A DNA stretch of 43,840 nucleotides, taken from the NCBI GenBank assembly GCA_902516285.1, contig CABXXT010000010.1:1-43840 (forward strand). Direction: 5' to 3'. This DNA comes from an uncultured SAR86 cluster bacterium (lineage in GTDB: Bacteria; Pseudomonadota; Gammaproteobacteria; Magnimaribacterales; D2472). The notes beneath the pieces are model-generated. The model searched no databases and was not told where the DNA came from. It worked only from the letters and a program-made list of their open reading frames with translations. The position numbers were made by a program, and so were the translations under genes. Within the stretch, counting starts at the first letter, position 1. The number at the start of each line of letters is the position of its first letter. Positions 1 to 7,965 of this stretch are shown piece by piece.

Positions 1-873
1 TCAGAATCTACTGCAAATATAATATCTTTTTCAATTTTTATAGTTGTTGGCGCAGCAATGTTTACTTGGTTAATTCCTCTTCTTTATGTGCAACTCCAAT
101 CTTTTGTTCTAGACATACCAAGACTTTTTAATGATTTTCTAAACTTTGTGTCAACAATGCCTGCAGCATTCCCCGAACTTGTTAATTCTGACCAAATTTC
201 ATTATTTTTCCAAGCAGTTTCTTCTGAATTATCTTCTATTACTCAAAATATTGTAAAGTCTTCAATTGCTGGAATTCAAAGCACGATTACAGTTCTCCTA
301 TATGTTATTTTGTTTCCTATTCTCGTTTATTTTTTTCTTTTTGATCGAAAAAATATCATTGAAGGGTGTTTAAAAATAATACCCGGCAATAGAGAAATGC
401 TATCTAAAGTATGGATAGAGATGGATATTCAATTAAGTAACTATGTTAGAGGGAAAGTTCTTGAAATAATCATTGTTGCAATTGCTGCAGCAATATTATT
501 TTTTTTATTTGATTTAAATTATGGTGCTCTACTCGCAGTATTAGTTGGTTTATCTGTTTTAATCCCTTTTGTTGGAGCATTCTTGGTAACAATTCCAATT
601 GTGATAATTGGATTATTGCAGTTCGGTTTGGGAACTCAGTTTTATTTATTGATAGGTTTATACATGCTTCTTCAATTCATAGACGGTAACTTACTCGTAC
701 CTTTAATTTTTTCTGAAGCAGTGAAGCTACATCCAATAATAATAATTCTTGCTGTATTTATATTTGGTAGTATGTTTGGATTCTGGGGAGTATTCTTTTC
801 GATACCACTTGCAACATTCATTAAAGCAGTTTGGAACGCGTGGCCAGGATTACCTTTTAAAAATGAAAAATAA
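1..873 (+). CDS. perM: AI-2E family transporter / PerM-like permease (5' partial)
   Basis: Integral inner-membrane protein of the AI-2E transporter (PerM/YdiK) family. The frame is open from base 1, with in-frame codons before the first ATG at 58, so the gene begins outside the window. The visible part has hydrophobic segments near the start, a soluble stretch, then a membrane segment around the PILVYFFLFDR motif, and a C-terminal membrane block with GALLAVLVGLSVLIPFVGAF and FIDGNLLVPLIF, which are typical of the family. Substrate is not predictable; family members have been linked to AI-2 export and to Na+/H+ antiport. The stop overlaps the next gene's start by 11 nt. PerM lies near bcp and dapA in several gammaproteobacteria, which fits this neighbourhood. 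Confidence 0.85.
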   Translation, partial: SESTANIISFSIFIVVGAAMFTWLIPLLYVQLQSFVLDIPRLFNDFLNFVSTMPAAFPELVNSDQISLFFQAVSSELSSITQNIVKSSIAGIQSTITVLLYVILFPILVYFFLFDRKNIIEGCLKIIPGNREMLSKVWIEMDIQLSNYVRGKVLEIIIVAIAAAILFFLFDLNYGALLAVLVGLSVLIPFVGAFLVTIPIVIIGLLQFGLGTQFYLLIGLYMLLQFIDGNLLVPLIFSEAVKLHPIIIILAVFIFGSMFGFWGVFFSIPLATFIKAVWNAWPGLPFKNEK

Positions 874-1819
874 GTTATGCCTTTTAGTATTAGTTTCATT
901 TAATATAATGGCCAACGAAAATTTTGGAATAGCAGTCCATGGTGGTGCAGGTGTTTTATCAGGATTAAGTTCAGAACAACAAAAAATTATTGAACAACAA
1001 GTTTCTAAGACGCTTTTGTCAGCATATAAAATTCTTGAACAAGGCGGATCAAGCATTGATGCGGTTGAATTTGCTGTATCAGAATTTGAAGACTCTCCTT
1101 TGTTTAATGCTGGCAAGGGATCTGTATACAATGCTGACGAAGTCCAAGAAATGGATGCGTCAATAATGCATGGTAAAGATAGATCCGCTGGAGCAGTAGC
1201 TTCTGTTAAAAGAATTAAAAACCCTATAAAGCTCGCTAGAAAAATTTCGGAAAATACTGAACATGTCTTTTTAGTTGGCGATGGTGCAGAATCTTTTGCG
1301 GAGTTAATTGGTGAAACTATTGTAGATCCCAGTTACTTTTATTCAGAAAAAAACTTAATTCGTTTAAGAAAACAAAAAAATCTTGTTGCTAGCGAAACTA
1401 ACATAAAGGATAAAATTGGGACAGTAGGTGCAGTTGCGCTTGATAGGATGGGAAATATTTCAGCTGGAACTTCTACAGGGGGGATGACTAATAAAATGTC
1501 TGGAAGAGTTGGCGATTCACCTATTATAGGTTCTGGTACCTGGGCACAAAATAATTTTTGTGGAGTTTCATCAACAGGCCATGGCGAATTTTTTATTAAA
1601 TATCAAGTTGCTAAAGAAGTTTGTACAAGAATGGAATATTTAGGACAATCATTAGAGGATGCCTCCTCTAAAATAATTCGAGAACTAGATGATATTGGTG
1701 CTTCAGGGGGATTAATTGCAATTGATAAATTTGCAAATGTTGCTATGCCTTTTAATACGAAAGGGATGATAAGAGGTAGTTTAACCAACAAATCAGATAT
1801 AAATGTAAAAATTTATTAA
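863..1819 (+). CDS. iaaA: Secreted isoaspartyl peptidase / L-asparaginase, Ntn-hydrolase type
   Basis: Plant-type asparaginase (peptidase family T2), 318 residues from the ATG at 863; E. coli IaaA is similar in length. The proenzyme cleaves itself before a threonine that becomes the nucleophile: here T187 in DKIGTVGAVALD, followed by the conserved AGTSTGGMTNK block. FGIAVHGGAG near residue 21 and FNAGKGSVYN near 81 are also typical. It hydrolyses isoaspartyl dipeptides and asparagine. The first 17 residues (MKNKLCLLVLVSFNIMA) look like a signal peptide, pointing to the periplasm. An upstream in-frame ATG at 749 would add 38 residues lying inside perM and destroy the signal peptide, so I reject it. 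The end overlaps bcp by 4 nt, tail to tail. Confidence 0.88.
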   Translation: MKNKLCLLVLVSFNIMANENFGIAVHGGAGVLSGLSSEQQKIIEQQVSKTLLSAYKILEQGGSSIDAVEFAVSEFEDSPLFNAGKGSVYNADEVQEMDASIMHGKDRSAGAVASVKRIKNPIKLARKISENTEHVFLVGDGAESFAELIGETIVDPSYFYSEKNLIRLRKQKNLVASETNIKDKIGTVGAVALDRMGNISAGTSTGGMTNKMSGRVGDSPIIGSGTWAQNNFCGVSSTGHGEFFIKYQVAKEVCTRMEYLGQSLEDASSKIIRELDDIGASGGLIAIDKFANVAMPFNTKGMIRGSLTNKSDINVKIY

Positions 1820-2283
1820 AGTTCTTCTGCAGCGCTAAGAACTTCGTCCACATGTCCTTTCACTTTCACGGACCTCCATTCTTTTACAACCATTCCTTTA
1901 TCATTAATTAGAAAAGTTGACCTATCCACGCCGATGTATTGTTTTCCATACATTGACTTCATTTTCATTACATCAAAAGCTTTGCACATCTTTTCATCTG
2001 GATCCGACAATAATTCAAAAGGAAAAGATTGTTTTTCTTTGAAATTATTATGAGATTTAACGCTATCTCTAGAAACACCAAGAATAGCAGTATTAAGTTT
2101 TTTAAATTTTTTAAAATTATCTCTAAAATCTTGACCCTCTAAAGTGCAGCCAGGAGTACTATCTTTTGGATAAAAATATACTACTAAGTTTTTTCCAATA
2201 AAATCTGTATTCGATAACTTAATATCACTAGTGCAGTCGCCTGAAAATTTTGGACATTTTTTGCCAACAAGTTTTTTTTCCAT
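1816..2283 (-). CDS. bcp: Thiol peroxidase, Bcp/PrxQ-type peroxiredoxin
   Basis: Reduces hydrogen peroxide and organic peroxides with thioredoxin-type electron donors in the cytoplasm. 155 residues, the usual length. The peroxidatic cysteine is C46 in YPKDSTPGCTLEG, with the PxxxT/SxxC motif intact and a downstream Arg at about 122. The E. coli-type resolving cysteine five residues later is replaced by Gln51; C10, C17 and C100 remain. The start is supported by an AAGGAA ribosome site shortly upstream on the minus strand. It is transcribed divergently from dapA, a pairing known from other gammaproteobacteria, though gcvR, which often sits between them, is absent. Its 3' end overlaps the asparaginase gene. 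Confidence 0.92.
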   Translation of the reverse strand: MEKKLVGKKCPKFSGDCTSDIKLSNTDFIGKNLVVYFYPKDSTPGCTLEGQDFRDNFKKFKKLNTAILGVSRDSVKSHNNFKEKQSFPFELLSDPDEKMCKAFDVMKMKSMYGKQYIGVDRSTFLINDKGMVVKEWRSVKVKGHVDEVLSAAEEL

Positions 2284-2305
2284 TATTTTTCCTTACTAAT
2301 AAATT

Positions 2306-2311
2306 TATAAT
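2306..2311 (+). promoter_or_regulatory. Candidate -10 hexamer for dapA-bamC-purC
   Basis: An exact TATAAT lies in the 62-nt bcp-dapA intergenic region, giving an expected transcription start near 2318 and a leader of about 28 nt. No good -35 hexamer is visible at 16-18 nt spacing, and in such AT-rich DNA a TATAAT can occur by chance, so this is tentative. Confidence 0.35.
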
Positions 2312-2345
2312 ATAGTGTATAGTCTTATTTTTACTTATTTATAGA

Positions 2346-3236
2346 ATGATGCAAGTCTTAAATGGAAGTTTGGTAGCTCTTATTACCCCCATGTTAAAAA
2401 ATGGAGAAGTAGACTTAATATCATTAGGAAAACTAATAGATTGGCATATTGATGAAGGTACAAATGGAATAGTGTCTGTTGGAACAACTGGCGAATCGGC
2501 AACAGTAAATGTTAACGAACATATTAGGATTATCGAGTATACAGTCAAACATGTGAATAAAAGAATACCTGTTATTGCCGGTACTGGAGCCAACTCTACT
2601 AGTGAAGCGATAGATCTTACTAAAGAAGCATTTGATCTTGGGGCAGACTTTTCTCTAATAGTTACCCCATATTATAATAAGCCAACTCAAAAAGGCTTAA
2701 TTGAACATTATTTAAAGCTAGCTGATTCAGCTGCTATACCTCAAATACTTTATAATGTGCCATCAAGAACTGCATGTGACTTATTGCCTTCAACTGCAAA
2801 AGTTCTGTCCGATCATGAAAATATCGTTGGAATCAAAGAAGCTGTAAATGAAAAAGAAAGAATTAAAGAATTAATAGATATTGGTAAATCAAAAAAGAAT
2901 TTTAAAATTTTTTCTGGTGATGATCCTACATTTTTTGATTTTCTTAAAATGGGAGGTGATGGCGTTATTTCAGTTGCAGCAAATGTAATTCCACGATCAA
3001 TTTCTAGTATTTGCAGACATGTAAGTGAAAATAATATTAGCCAAGCAAAAAAGTTAAATGAAGATAACGATAATCTTTATGAATTGCTATTTGTAGAATC
3101 AAATCCAATACCAGTTAAGTGGATCGCCTACAAAATGGGCTTAGTTGAAAACTCTATTAGGTTACCATTGACTATACTAGACGAACAATATCAAGAAAAC
3201 ATTATTTCAGAAATGCTAAAATTAGAAATGATATGA
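2346..3236 (+). CDS. dapA: 4-hydroxy-tetrahydrodipicolinate synthase
   Basis: Condenses pyruvate with aspartate semialdehyde, the first committed step to diaminopimelate and lysine. 296 residues against 292 in E. coli. The Schiff-base lysine is K164 in IVGIKEAVNEK, the catalytic tyrosine is Y136 in ILYNVPSRTA, and the Thr pair is T47-T48 in GTTGESATV. Two consecutive ATG codons (2346 and 2349) are possible starts and neither has a Shine-Dalgarno site; the first is used here. It heads dapA-bamC-purC, the same order as E. coli dapA-nlpB-purC, and overlaps bamC by 4 nt. Confidence 0.95.
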   Translation: MMQVLNGSLVALITPMLKNGEVDLISLGKLIDWHIDEGTNGIVSVGTTGESATVNVNEHIRIIEYTVKHVNKRIPVIAGTGANSTSEAIDLTKEAFDLGADFSLIVTPYYNKPTQKGLIEHYLKLADSAAIPQILYNVPSRTACDLLPSTAKVLSDHENIVGIKEAVNEKERIKELIDIGKSKKNFKIFSGDDPTFFDFLKMGGDGVISVAANVIPRSISSICRHVSENNISQAKKLNEDNDNLYELLFVESNPIPVKWIAYKMGLVENSIRLPLTILDEQYQENIISEMLKLEMI

Positions 3237-4216
3237 AAATATTTTTAGTATTTTTGATTTTTTTACCCTCATGCTCGTATATAAATGGACCAGAAGGTTA
3301 TTTCCCGGACAAAAAGAATGAATTTTTGAAGGATAAGATTGAAGAGGACATAGCTTTACCAAGCTCTTTATCAGATCCAAGCACTGAAAACCATTACCCA
3401 GTAACTGATCTCGAGCCGATTGAGGAGAGTTTACAAGTTCCTAAACCGAGACAAATTTTTGCTTCATCTGGAAATAGTTCTGTTCAACTCAGAAGACTTG
3501 GTGAATTGATGTGGATTTATATTGAAACTTTGCCATCTACTTCATGGCCAATTTCAAAAAATTACTGGGAAACCTCTGTTTATGATGTAACAAAAGCTGA
3601 TCCTAATTTAGGTGAAATTATCATTGATTTTGATCAAAACAATAATTTGATGATGAAAGTTGAACATGGAATAAAGGAAGCATCTACAGAATTATTTCTA
3701 TATCAAGTAAATAAAAAAAATCAGACTATTGAGAGTAATCCAGAATTTATTCAAGCTGAAATGGAAAAAATTGTAGAATATTTTGCTGAGTCTGTAAGTA
3801 CATTCTCTGGAACGTCTTTAGCAGCACAAAATCTAAACGAAATGAAAAAAGCTAGTATTTTTACTGAGGATGGAAGGACAGTTATTGCATTAGAACTCAC
3901 CTATGATAGAGCATGGTCATCAGTTAATAAGGCATTAAATGAAGCAAGCATTGTCACTAATGATAAAGACAGAAGCAGAGGCATTTTTTATGTAAGTTAC
4001 GCCAAAGAAGAGGAGAGTCGTTTTTTTGGTTTATTTGGAAGAAATAATAAAGATAACGCTCTATCAAACGAACAAATTGCATTTGGTGAAGAATCACAGT
4101 TTGAAATTTCAATATCTGAAGAAAATAATAAAACTTTTGTGAGAGCAGTTTCAAAAAGTGGTAATATTGAAGAGTCTGAACAGCTTTTATCAAAAATCAA
4201 CGAATCTTTAAGTTAA
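3233..4216 (+). CDS. bamC: Outer membrane protein assembly factor BamC (lipoprotein)
   Basis: Accessory lipoprotein of the BAM complex that folds beta-barrel proteins into the outer membrane. 327 residues. The N-terminus is a lipoprotein signal peptide ending in the lipobox LPSC, with the lipidated Cys at residue 14. A disordered Pro/Glu/Ser-rich linker follows (about 15-85), where BamC binds BamD, then two alpha/beta helix-grip domains (about 90-195 and 210-327). Sequence similarity to E. coli BamC is low, as usual for this family. The assignment rests on the lipobox, the domain plan and the position between dapA and purC, with ATGA overlap on dapA and TAATG overlap on purC. Confidence 0.85.
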   Translation: MKIFLVFLIFLPSCSYINGPEGYFPDKKNEFLKDKIEEDIALPSSLSDPSTENHYPVTDLEPIEESLQVPKPRQIFASSGNSSVQLRRLGELMWIYIETLPSTSWPISKNYWETSVYDVTKADPNLGEIIIDFDQNNNLMMKVEHGIKEASTELFLYQVNKKNQTIESNPEFIQAEMEKIVEYFAESVSTFSGTSLAAQNLNEMKKASIFTEDGRTVIALELTYDRAWSSVNKALNEASIVTNDKDRSRGIFYVSYAKEEESRFFGLFGRNNKDNALSNEQIAFGEESQFEISISEENNKTFVRAVSKSGNIEESEQLLSKINESLS

Positions 4217-4932
4217 TGAACAAATTAAAAGAAATTACAAAAGGAAAAGCTAAATCAATGTTTACTACTGATAATGGTGAACACTTGGTAATGCATTTTA
4301 GTGATGATACTTCTGCTTTTGATGGAAAGAAAAAAGAAGCACTTTTAGGAAAGGGAGCCGTCAATAATCAGTTTAATGCTTTCATTATGGAACATTTAGA
4401 AAATAATGGAATTGAGACCCATATGGTTGAAATTATTGATAGCACTGATTCATTGGTTTATAAACTGGAAATGTTTCCAATAGAATGCGTAATAAGAAAT
4501 AGAGCAACTGGATCAATATGCAAGCGTTTGGGTACAGAAGATGGCTTAGTTCTAGAAAAACCATTATTTGAATTTTTTTTGAAGAATGATGAGCTTGGAG
4601 ATCCATTAATTAATGATGAACATATAATTTCATTTGGATGGGCAAAAAATGACCATATTATAAAAATGAAAGAAATTACATACAAGGTAAATGAAATTTT
4701 ATCCAAATTATTTATAGAATCTGGACTAATTTTAGTAGATTTTAAAGTTGAATTTGGTCTATATAAAAACAAAATACTACTTGCTGATGAGTTTACTCCA
4801 GATGGATGTAGGCTTTGGGATTCTAAAACATTAAAAAAAATGGATAAGGATAGATTCAGACAAGGTCTTGGTGGAGTAGTGGAGTCTTATCATCAAGTAG
4901 CAGACAGATTGGGTATGAAAATTGAAACTTGA
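4216..4932 (+). CDS. purC: Phosphoribosylaminoimidazole-succinocarboxamide synthase
   Basis: Joins CAIR and aspartate with ATP to make SAICAR in purine synthesis. 238 residues, one more than E. coli PurC. Recognisable motifs are GKAKSMF in the ATP-binding N-lobe, FSDDTSAFDGKKK, ECVIRNRATGS, LVDFKVEFGL and the C-terminal LADEFTPDGCRLWD signature. It starts one base into the bamC stop (TAATG). Its last codons overlap the IscR operator and the -35 element of the following isc promoter, so the end of purC doubles as regulatory DNA. Confidence 0.96.
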   Translation: MNKLKEITKGKAKSMFTTDNGEHLVMHFSDDTSAFDGKKKEALLGKGAVNNQFNAFIMEHLENNGIETHMVEIIDSTDSLVYKLEMFPIECVIRNRATGSICKRLGTEDGLVLEKPLFEFFLKNDELGDPLINDEHIISFGWAKNDHIIKMKEITYKVNEILSKLFIESGLILVDFKVEFGLYKNKILLADEFTPDGCRLWDSKTLKKMDKDRFRQGLGGVVESYHQVADRLGMKIET

Positions 4933-4949
4933 CTAAAATAGTCAGGTAT
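4925..4949 (+). promoter_or_regulatory. IscR operator, type 1 (Fe-S-dependent) site
   Basis: The 25 bases match the published E. coli type 1 IscR consensus (ATASYYGACTRWWWYAGTCRRSTAT) at 24 positions by my reading; only position 2 differs (A instead of T). The core is the inverted repeat GACT-AAAAT-AGTC. It overlaps the purC stop codon and the -35 and spacer of the iscR promoter, so holo-IscR bound here should block RNA polymerase. This is the autorepression arrangement of E. coli iscR. Confidence 0.88.
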
Positions 4950-4956
4950 TTATAAT
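4929..4956 (+). promoter_or_regulatory. Sigma70-type promoter of the isc operon, probably leaderless
   Basis: TTGACT (4929-4934) and a perfect TATAAT (4951-4956) are separated by 16 nt. Transcription should start about 7 nt after the -10, at or next to the GTG start codon of iscR at 4963. There is no room for a Shine-Dalgarno site between -10 and GTG, so the message is predicted to be leaderless or nearly so. Confidence 0.8.
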
Positions 4957-4962
4957 TCACTC

Positions 4963-5397
4963 GTGAAATTAACTACAAAAAGCAGATATGCAGTTAGTGC
5001 ACTTGCTGAATTAAACTTTTTGCAGTCTTCTGGACCCGTTTCTTTAAGTGATATTTCTTTGAATCAAAATATAGAAATCTCATATTTAGAACAGATCTTC
5101 AGAAAACTAAGAATAGCAGGAATCGTTAAGAGCATTAGAGGAAGAAATGGTGGATACTTGTATGCCAAGGATCCGTCCAGTGTTTCAATAAAAGAAATAA
5201 TGCATGCAGTTGATGAGATACTTGACGCCACTAAATGCAATGGGACGTCTTCATGCCATAACGGTAAAAAATGTAACTCTCATGATTTATGGGATCAACT
5301 TAATAACATAGTAGAAGGTTACCTTGAAAAAATAACGATCAACAGTCTTGTAGAATCAAATAAATGCCCATATATTAAGGTTAAAGAGATAAATTAG
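4963..5397 (+). CDS. iscR: Fe-S cluster-sensing transcriptional regulator IscR
   Basis: Rrf2-family winged-helix regulator that carries a [2Fe-2S] cluster and represses the isc operon when clusters are plentiful. 144 residues from a GTG start; the N-terminus [17 protein letters not shown] aligns without offset to E. coli IscR. The helix-turn-helix lies at about 25-55 ([20 protein letters not shown]) and the wing at about 60 (RGRNGGYL). Cluster ligands C92, C98, C104 and H107 fall at exactly the E. coli positions. It sits directly under a type 1 IscR site, so autoregulation is expected. The C-terminal tail is shorter than in E. coli. Confidence 0.96.
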   Translation: MKLTTKSRYAVSALAELNFLQSSGPVSLSDISLNQNIEISYLEQIFRKLRIAGIVKSIRGRNGGYLYAKDPSSVSIKEIMHAVDEILDATKCNGTSSCHNGKKCNSHDLWDQLNNIVEGYLEKITINSLVESNKCPYIKVKEIN

Positions 5398-6618
5398 ATG
5401 AGCACACAATCAACAATTTACTTAGATTACGCATCGACTACTCCTGTTGACCCAAGAGTTGCATCAAAAATGATGGAATTTTTGACTCCTGATGGTGAGT
5501 TTGGTAATCCTGCTTCAAGATCACATAGATTTGGATGGAAAGCTGACGAAGCTGTTGAAGAAGCAAGATCTCATGTTTCAGGTCTTGTAAACTGTGATCC
5601 AAGGGAAATTGTTTGGACATCTGGTGCTACTGAAGCTGATAATCTTGCAATCAAAGGTGTTGCAAGGTTTTATAAATCAAAAGGCAATCATATTATTACA
5701 TCTAAGATTGAGCATAAAGCAGTCTTAGATCCTTGTAGACAATTGGAAAGAGAAGGATTTGAAGTTACTTATCTTGATCCAAACGAAAAAGGTGTGATAA
5801 CTCCTGAAGTTATAAAATCTGCGATTCAAGAAAACACAATACTTGTATCTATTATGCATATTAATAATGAGCTTGGCACAGTGAATGACATTGAAAAAAT
5901 TGGAAAAATCACCAGAGATAATGGAATTCTTTTTCATGTAGACGCTGCTCAAAGCACAGGAAAAATAAATATCGACTTAAAAAATTTAAATGTTGATTTA
6001 ATGTCTTTTTCTGCTCACAAAACATATGGTCCAAAAGGTATAGGAGCCTTATATGTTAGAAGAAAACCTAGAGTTAGGTTAGAGGCACTTATTCATGGTG
6101 GCGGTCACGAAAGAGGAATGAGATCAGGCACTCTTGCAACTCATCAAATTGTAGGCATGGGCGAAGCATTTAGGATTGCTAACGTTGAAATGGAAAGTGA
6201 TTGTGAAAAGGTTTCTGAATATCATGAACAATTCCTTAAAAAAGTTCAAGAAATTGATCATGTATATATAAATGGCGATCTTAAAAACAAAGTTCCTAAT
6301 ATTTTAAATGTAAGTTTCAACTTTGTTGAAGGAGAGTCATTAATCATGGGTCTAAAAGATATTGCAGTTTCTTCTGGCTCGGCTTGTACATCAGCTAGCC
6401 TTGAGCCTTCCTATGTTTTAAGAGCGTTAGGAAGAAAAGATGAACTTGCTCATAGCTCCATAAGGTTTTCATTTGGAAGATTTACAAATGATGATGATGT
6501 TAATAATACTCTAGAAATTCTAAGTAACGTAGTTCATAGATTAAGAGAATTATCTCCATTATGGGAGATGCATTTAGATGGAATTGACCTTGATACAGTA
6601 GAGTGGAAACTTCATTAG
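5398..6618 (+). CDS. iscS: Cysteine desulfurase IscS
   Basis: PLP enzyme that takes sulphur from cysteine and passes a persulfide to IscU and other acceptors. 406 residues (E. coli 404). The PLP lysine is K208 in [12 protein letters not shown]; the persulfide-carrying cysteine is C330 in [14 protein letters not shown] on the mobile loop; IEHKAVL carries the PLP-stacking His. The ATG follows the iscR stop with no gap and no Shine-Dalgarno site, suggesting translational coupling. The C-terminus ends in VEWKLH, close to the E. coli form that contacts IscU. Confidence 0.97.
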   Translation: MSTQSTIYLDYASTTPVDPRVASKMMEFLTPDGEFGNPASRSHRFGWKADEAVEEARSHVSGLVNCDPREIVWTSGATEADNLAIKGVARFYKSKGNHIITSKIEHKAVLDPCRQLEREGFEVTYLDPNEKGVITPEVIKSAIQENTILVSIMHINNELGTVNDIEKIGKITRDNGILFHVDAAQSTGKINIDLKNLNVDLMSFSAHKTYGPKGIGALYVRRKPRVRLEALIHGGGHERGMRSGTLATHQIVGMGEAFRIANVEMESDCEKVSEYHEQFLKKVQEIDHVYINGDLKNKVPNILNVSFNFVEGESLIMGLKDIAVSSGSACTSASLEPSYVLRALGRKDELAHSSIRFSFGRFTNDDDVNNTLEILSNVVHRLRELSPLWEMHLDGIDLDTVEWKLH

Positions 6619-6627
6619 GAGAACAAT

Positions 6628-7032
6628 ATGGCATATAGCAAAAAAGTTGTAGAAAAATTTGAAAATACTATTAATAATCCTGAAGCTTTTAAGGTTGGTA
6701 GATTCGATCCAAAGGAATTAAATGTTGGCACTGGAATGGTCGGTGCACCAGCGTGCGGTGATGTAATGAAACTGCAAATTAAATGCGAGCCAAAAGGAAA
6801 TACACACGTTATAAAGGATGTGAAATTTAAAACATATGGTTGTGGTTCAGCAATAGCATCTTCAAGTGAGTTAGTTGAAATGCTCATTGGCAAGACTCTT
6901 GAAGAAGCAAAAGCAATTAAAAATATTGAAATTGTTGAGGCTTTAGAATTACCTCCTATTAAAATTCATTGTTCTGTCCTTGCAGAAGACTCAATAAAAC
7001 AAGCAATAGAAGATTACGAGTCAAAACAATAG
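6628..7032 (+). CDS. iscU: Fe-S cluster scaffold protein IscU
   Basis: Scaffold on which [2Fe-2S] clusters are built from IscS sulphur. 134 residues against 128 in E. coli. Cluster cysteines are C43 (GAPACGDVM), C72 (YGCGSAIASSS) and C115 (IKIHCSVLAED). The chaperone-recognition motif LPPIK precedes C115; in E. coli the equivalent LPPVK binds HscA. A good ribosome site, AGGAGAA at 6617-6623, overlaps the iscS stop, one of few strong ones in this operon. hscB and hscA, normally downstream, are not present here. Confidence 0.97.
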   Translation: MAYSKKVVEKFENTINNPEAFKVGRFDPKELNVGTGMVGAPACGDVMKLQIKCEPKGNTHVIKDVKFKTYGCGSAIASSSELVEMLIGKTLEEAKAIKNIEIVEALELPPIKIHCSVLAEDSIKQAIEDYESKQ

Positions 7033-7036
7033 TTTT

Positions 7037-7381
7037 ATGGGTAGTATTAACGCTAATGCACTAAACTTTTCTAAAAGCGCCTTAAATCATTTTAATGATG
7101 CTTTAATGCGCAGAGGTAAAGGCAATGGCGTCAAACTTGGCATCAAAAAAGCAGGCTGTTCTGGCTATGAATACACTTTTGAATATGTTGATAATATTGA
7201 TGAAACTCTTATTAATGTAAATGCAAATAGTGATCTTAATATCTATGTTGATTCAGATAGTATGCCGTTCCTCAAAGGCAGTTTGATTGACTACATCGAC
7301 GATGGTCTTAATAAAGGTATAAAATTCATAAACCCAAATGCTAAGGCGGTTTGTGGATGTGGCGAAAGTTTTACTTTATAA
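7037..7381 (+). CDS. iscA: A-type Fe-S carrier IscA
   Basis: A-type carrier thought to accept iron or clusters from IscU and deliver them, especially for [4Fe-4S] proteins. 114 residues (E. coli 107). The three conserved cysteines are C41 (KAGCSGYEY) and C106/C108 in VCGCGESF near the C-terminus. A few extra residues precede the usual LNFSKSALNHF start. It sits 4 nt after iscU and is followed 3 nt later by fdx, with no chaperone genes between. Confidence 0.94.
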   Translation: MGSINANALNFSKSALNHFNDALMRRGKGNGVKLGIKKAGCSGYEYTFEYVDNIDETLINVNANSDLNIYVDSDSMPFLKGSLIDYIDDGLNKGIKFINPNAKAVCGCGESFTL

Positions 7382-7384
7382 ATT

Positions 7385-7726
7385 ATGGCAAAAATAAAAA
7401 TCTGGCCCCATGAGGAAATCTGCCCCAATGGAGTAGAAATAGAATCACGTCCAGATGAAACCATTTGTGAAGCTGCTCTTAGAAATAACATAAAAATTGA
7501 GCATGCTTGCGAAATGTCATGTGCATGCACAACATGTCATTGTATTATAAGAAAGGGTTTTGAGAGTTTAGATGAGGCAAGTGATACAGAAGAAGATTTA
7601 CTTGATAAAGCATGGGGTCTCGAACAAACCTCCAGATTAAGCTGTCAAGCCATTCCTCCAGTAGATGAGGATATTGAAATCGAGCTTCCTAAATATAACA
7701 TTAATATGGTTTCGGAAGATCATTAA
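7385..7726 (+). CDS. fdx: [2Fe-2S] ferredoxin of the ISC system
   Basis: Adrenodoxin-like ferredoxin supplying electrons during cluster assembly. 113 residues. Ligands C42, C48, C51 and C87 occupy the same positions as in E. coli Fdx, within HACEMSCACTTCHC and SRLSCQAI. The acidic helix DEASDTEEDLLDKAWGLE is the usual partner-binding surface. Additional cysteines C46 and C53 lie inside the cluster loop. Its stop overlaps the iscX start (TAATG). Confidence 0.95.
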   Translation: MAKIKIWPHEEICPNGVEIESRPDETICEAALRNNIKIEHACEMSCACTTCHCIIRKGFESLDEASDTEEDLLDKAWGLEQTSRLSCQAIPPVDEDIEIELPKYNINMVSEDH

Positions 7727-7929
7727 TGAACAAAATTGACTGGGTAGATGTAATCGATATTTCAATTGAACTATTTGAAAAATTTCCTGAGATTGATCCA
7801 CAGTGGATTAGTTTTCCAGATTTACATAGTAAAGTGTGTGCATTAGATAATTTTATTGGCGATCCAAAGAAATCAAATGAAAAAATACTTGAAGCTATTC
7901 AGATGCATTGGATAGAAGAATATCAATAA
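7726..7929 (+). CDS. iscX: Fe-S assembly protein IscX
   Basis: Small acidic adaptor that binds IscS, competing with the frataxin homologue, and tunes cluster assembly. 67 residues (E. coli 66). The conserved FPEIDPQWISFPDLHSKV and SNEKILEAIQMHWIEEY segments match the family along its whole length. It closes the isc operon as in E. coli and overlaps fdx by one base. Confidence 0.93.
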   Translation: MNKIDWVDVIDISIELFEKFPEIDPQWISFPDLHSKVCALDNFIGDPKKSNEKILEAIQMHWIEEYQ

Positions 7930-7935
7930 GTCTAA

Positions 7936-7960
7936 TATAATACTGCATATTTTTTATATT
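7936..7960 (+). promoter_or_regulatory. Candidate -10 hexamers upstream of ndk
   Basis: The 36-nt gap between iscX and ndk holds TATAAT at 7936-7941 and TATATT at 7955-7960, the latter only 5 nt before the ATG. There is no Shine-Dalgarno site. Neither hexamer has a convincing -35. If the second is used, the ndk message would be leaderless. Confidence 0.25.
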
Positions 7961-7965
7961 AAGCT

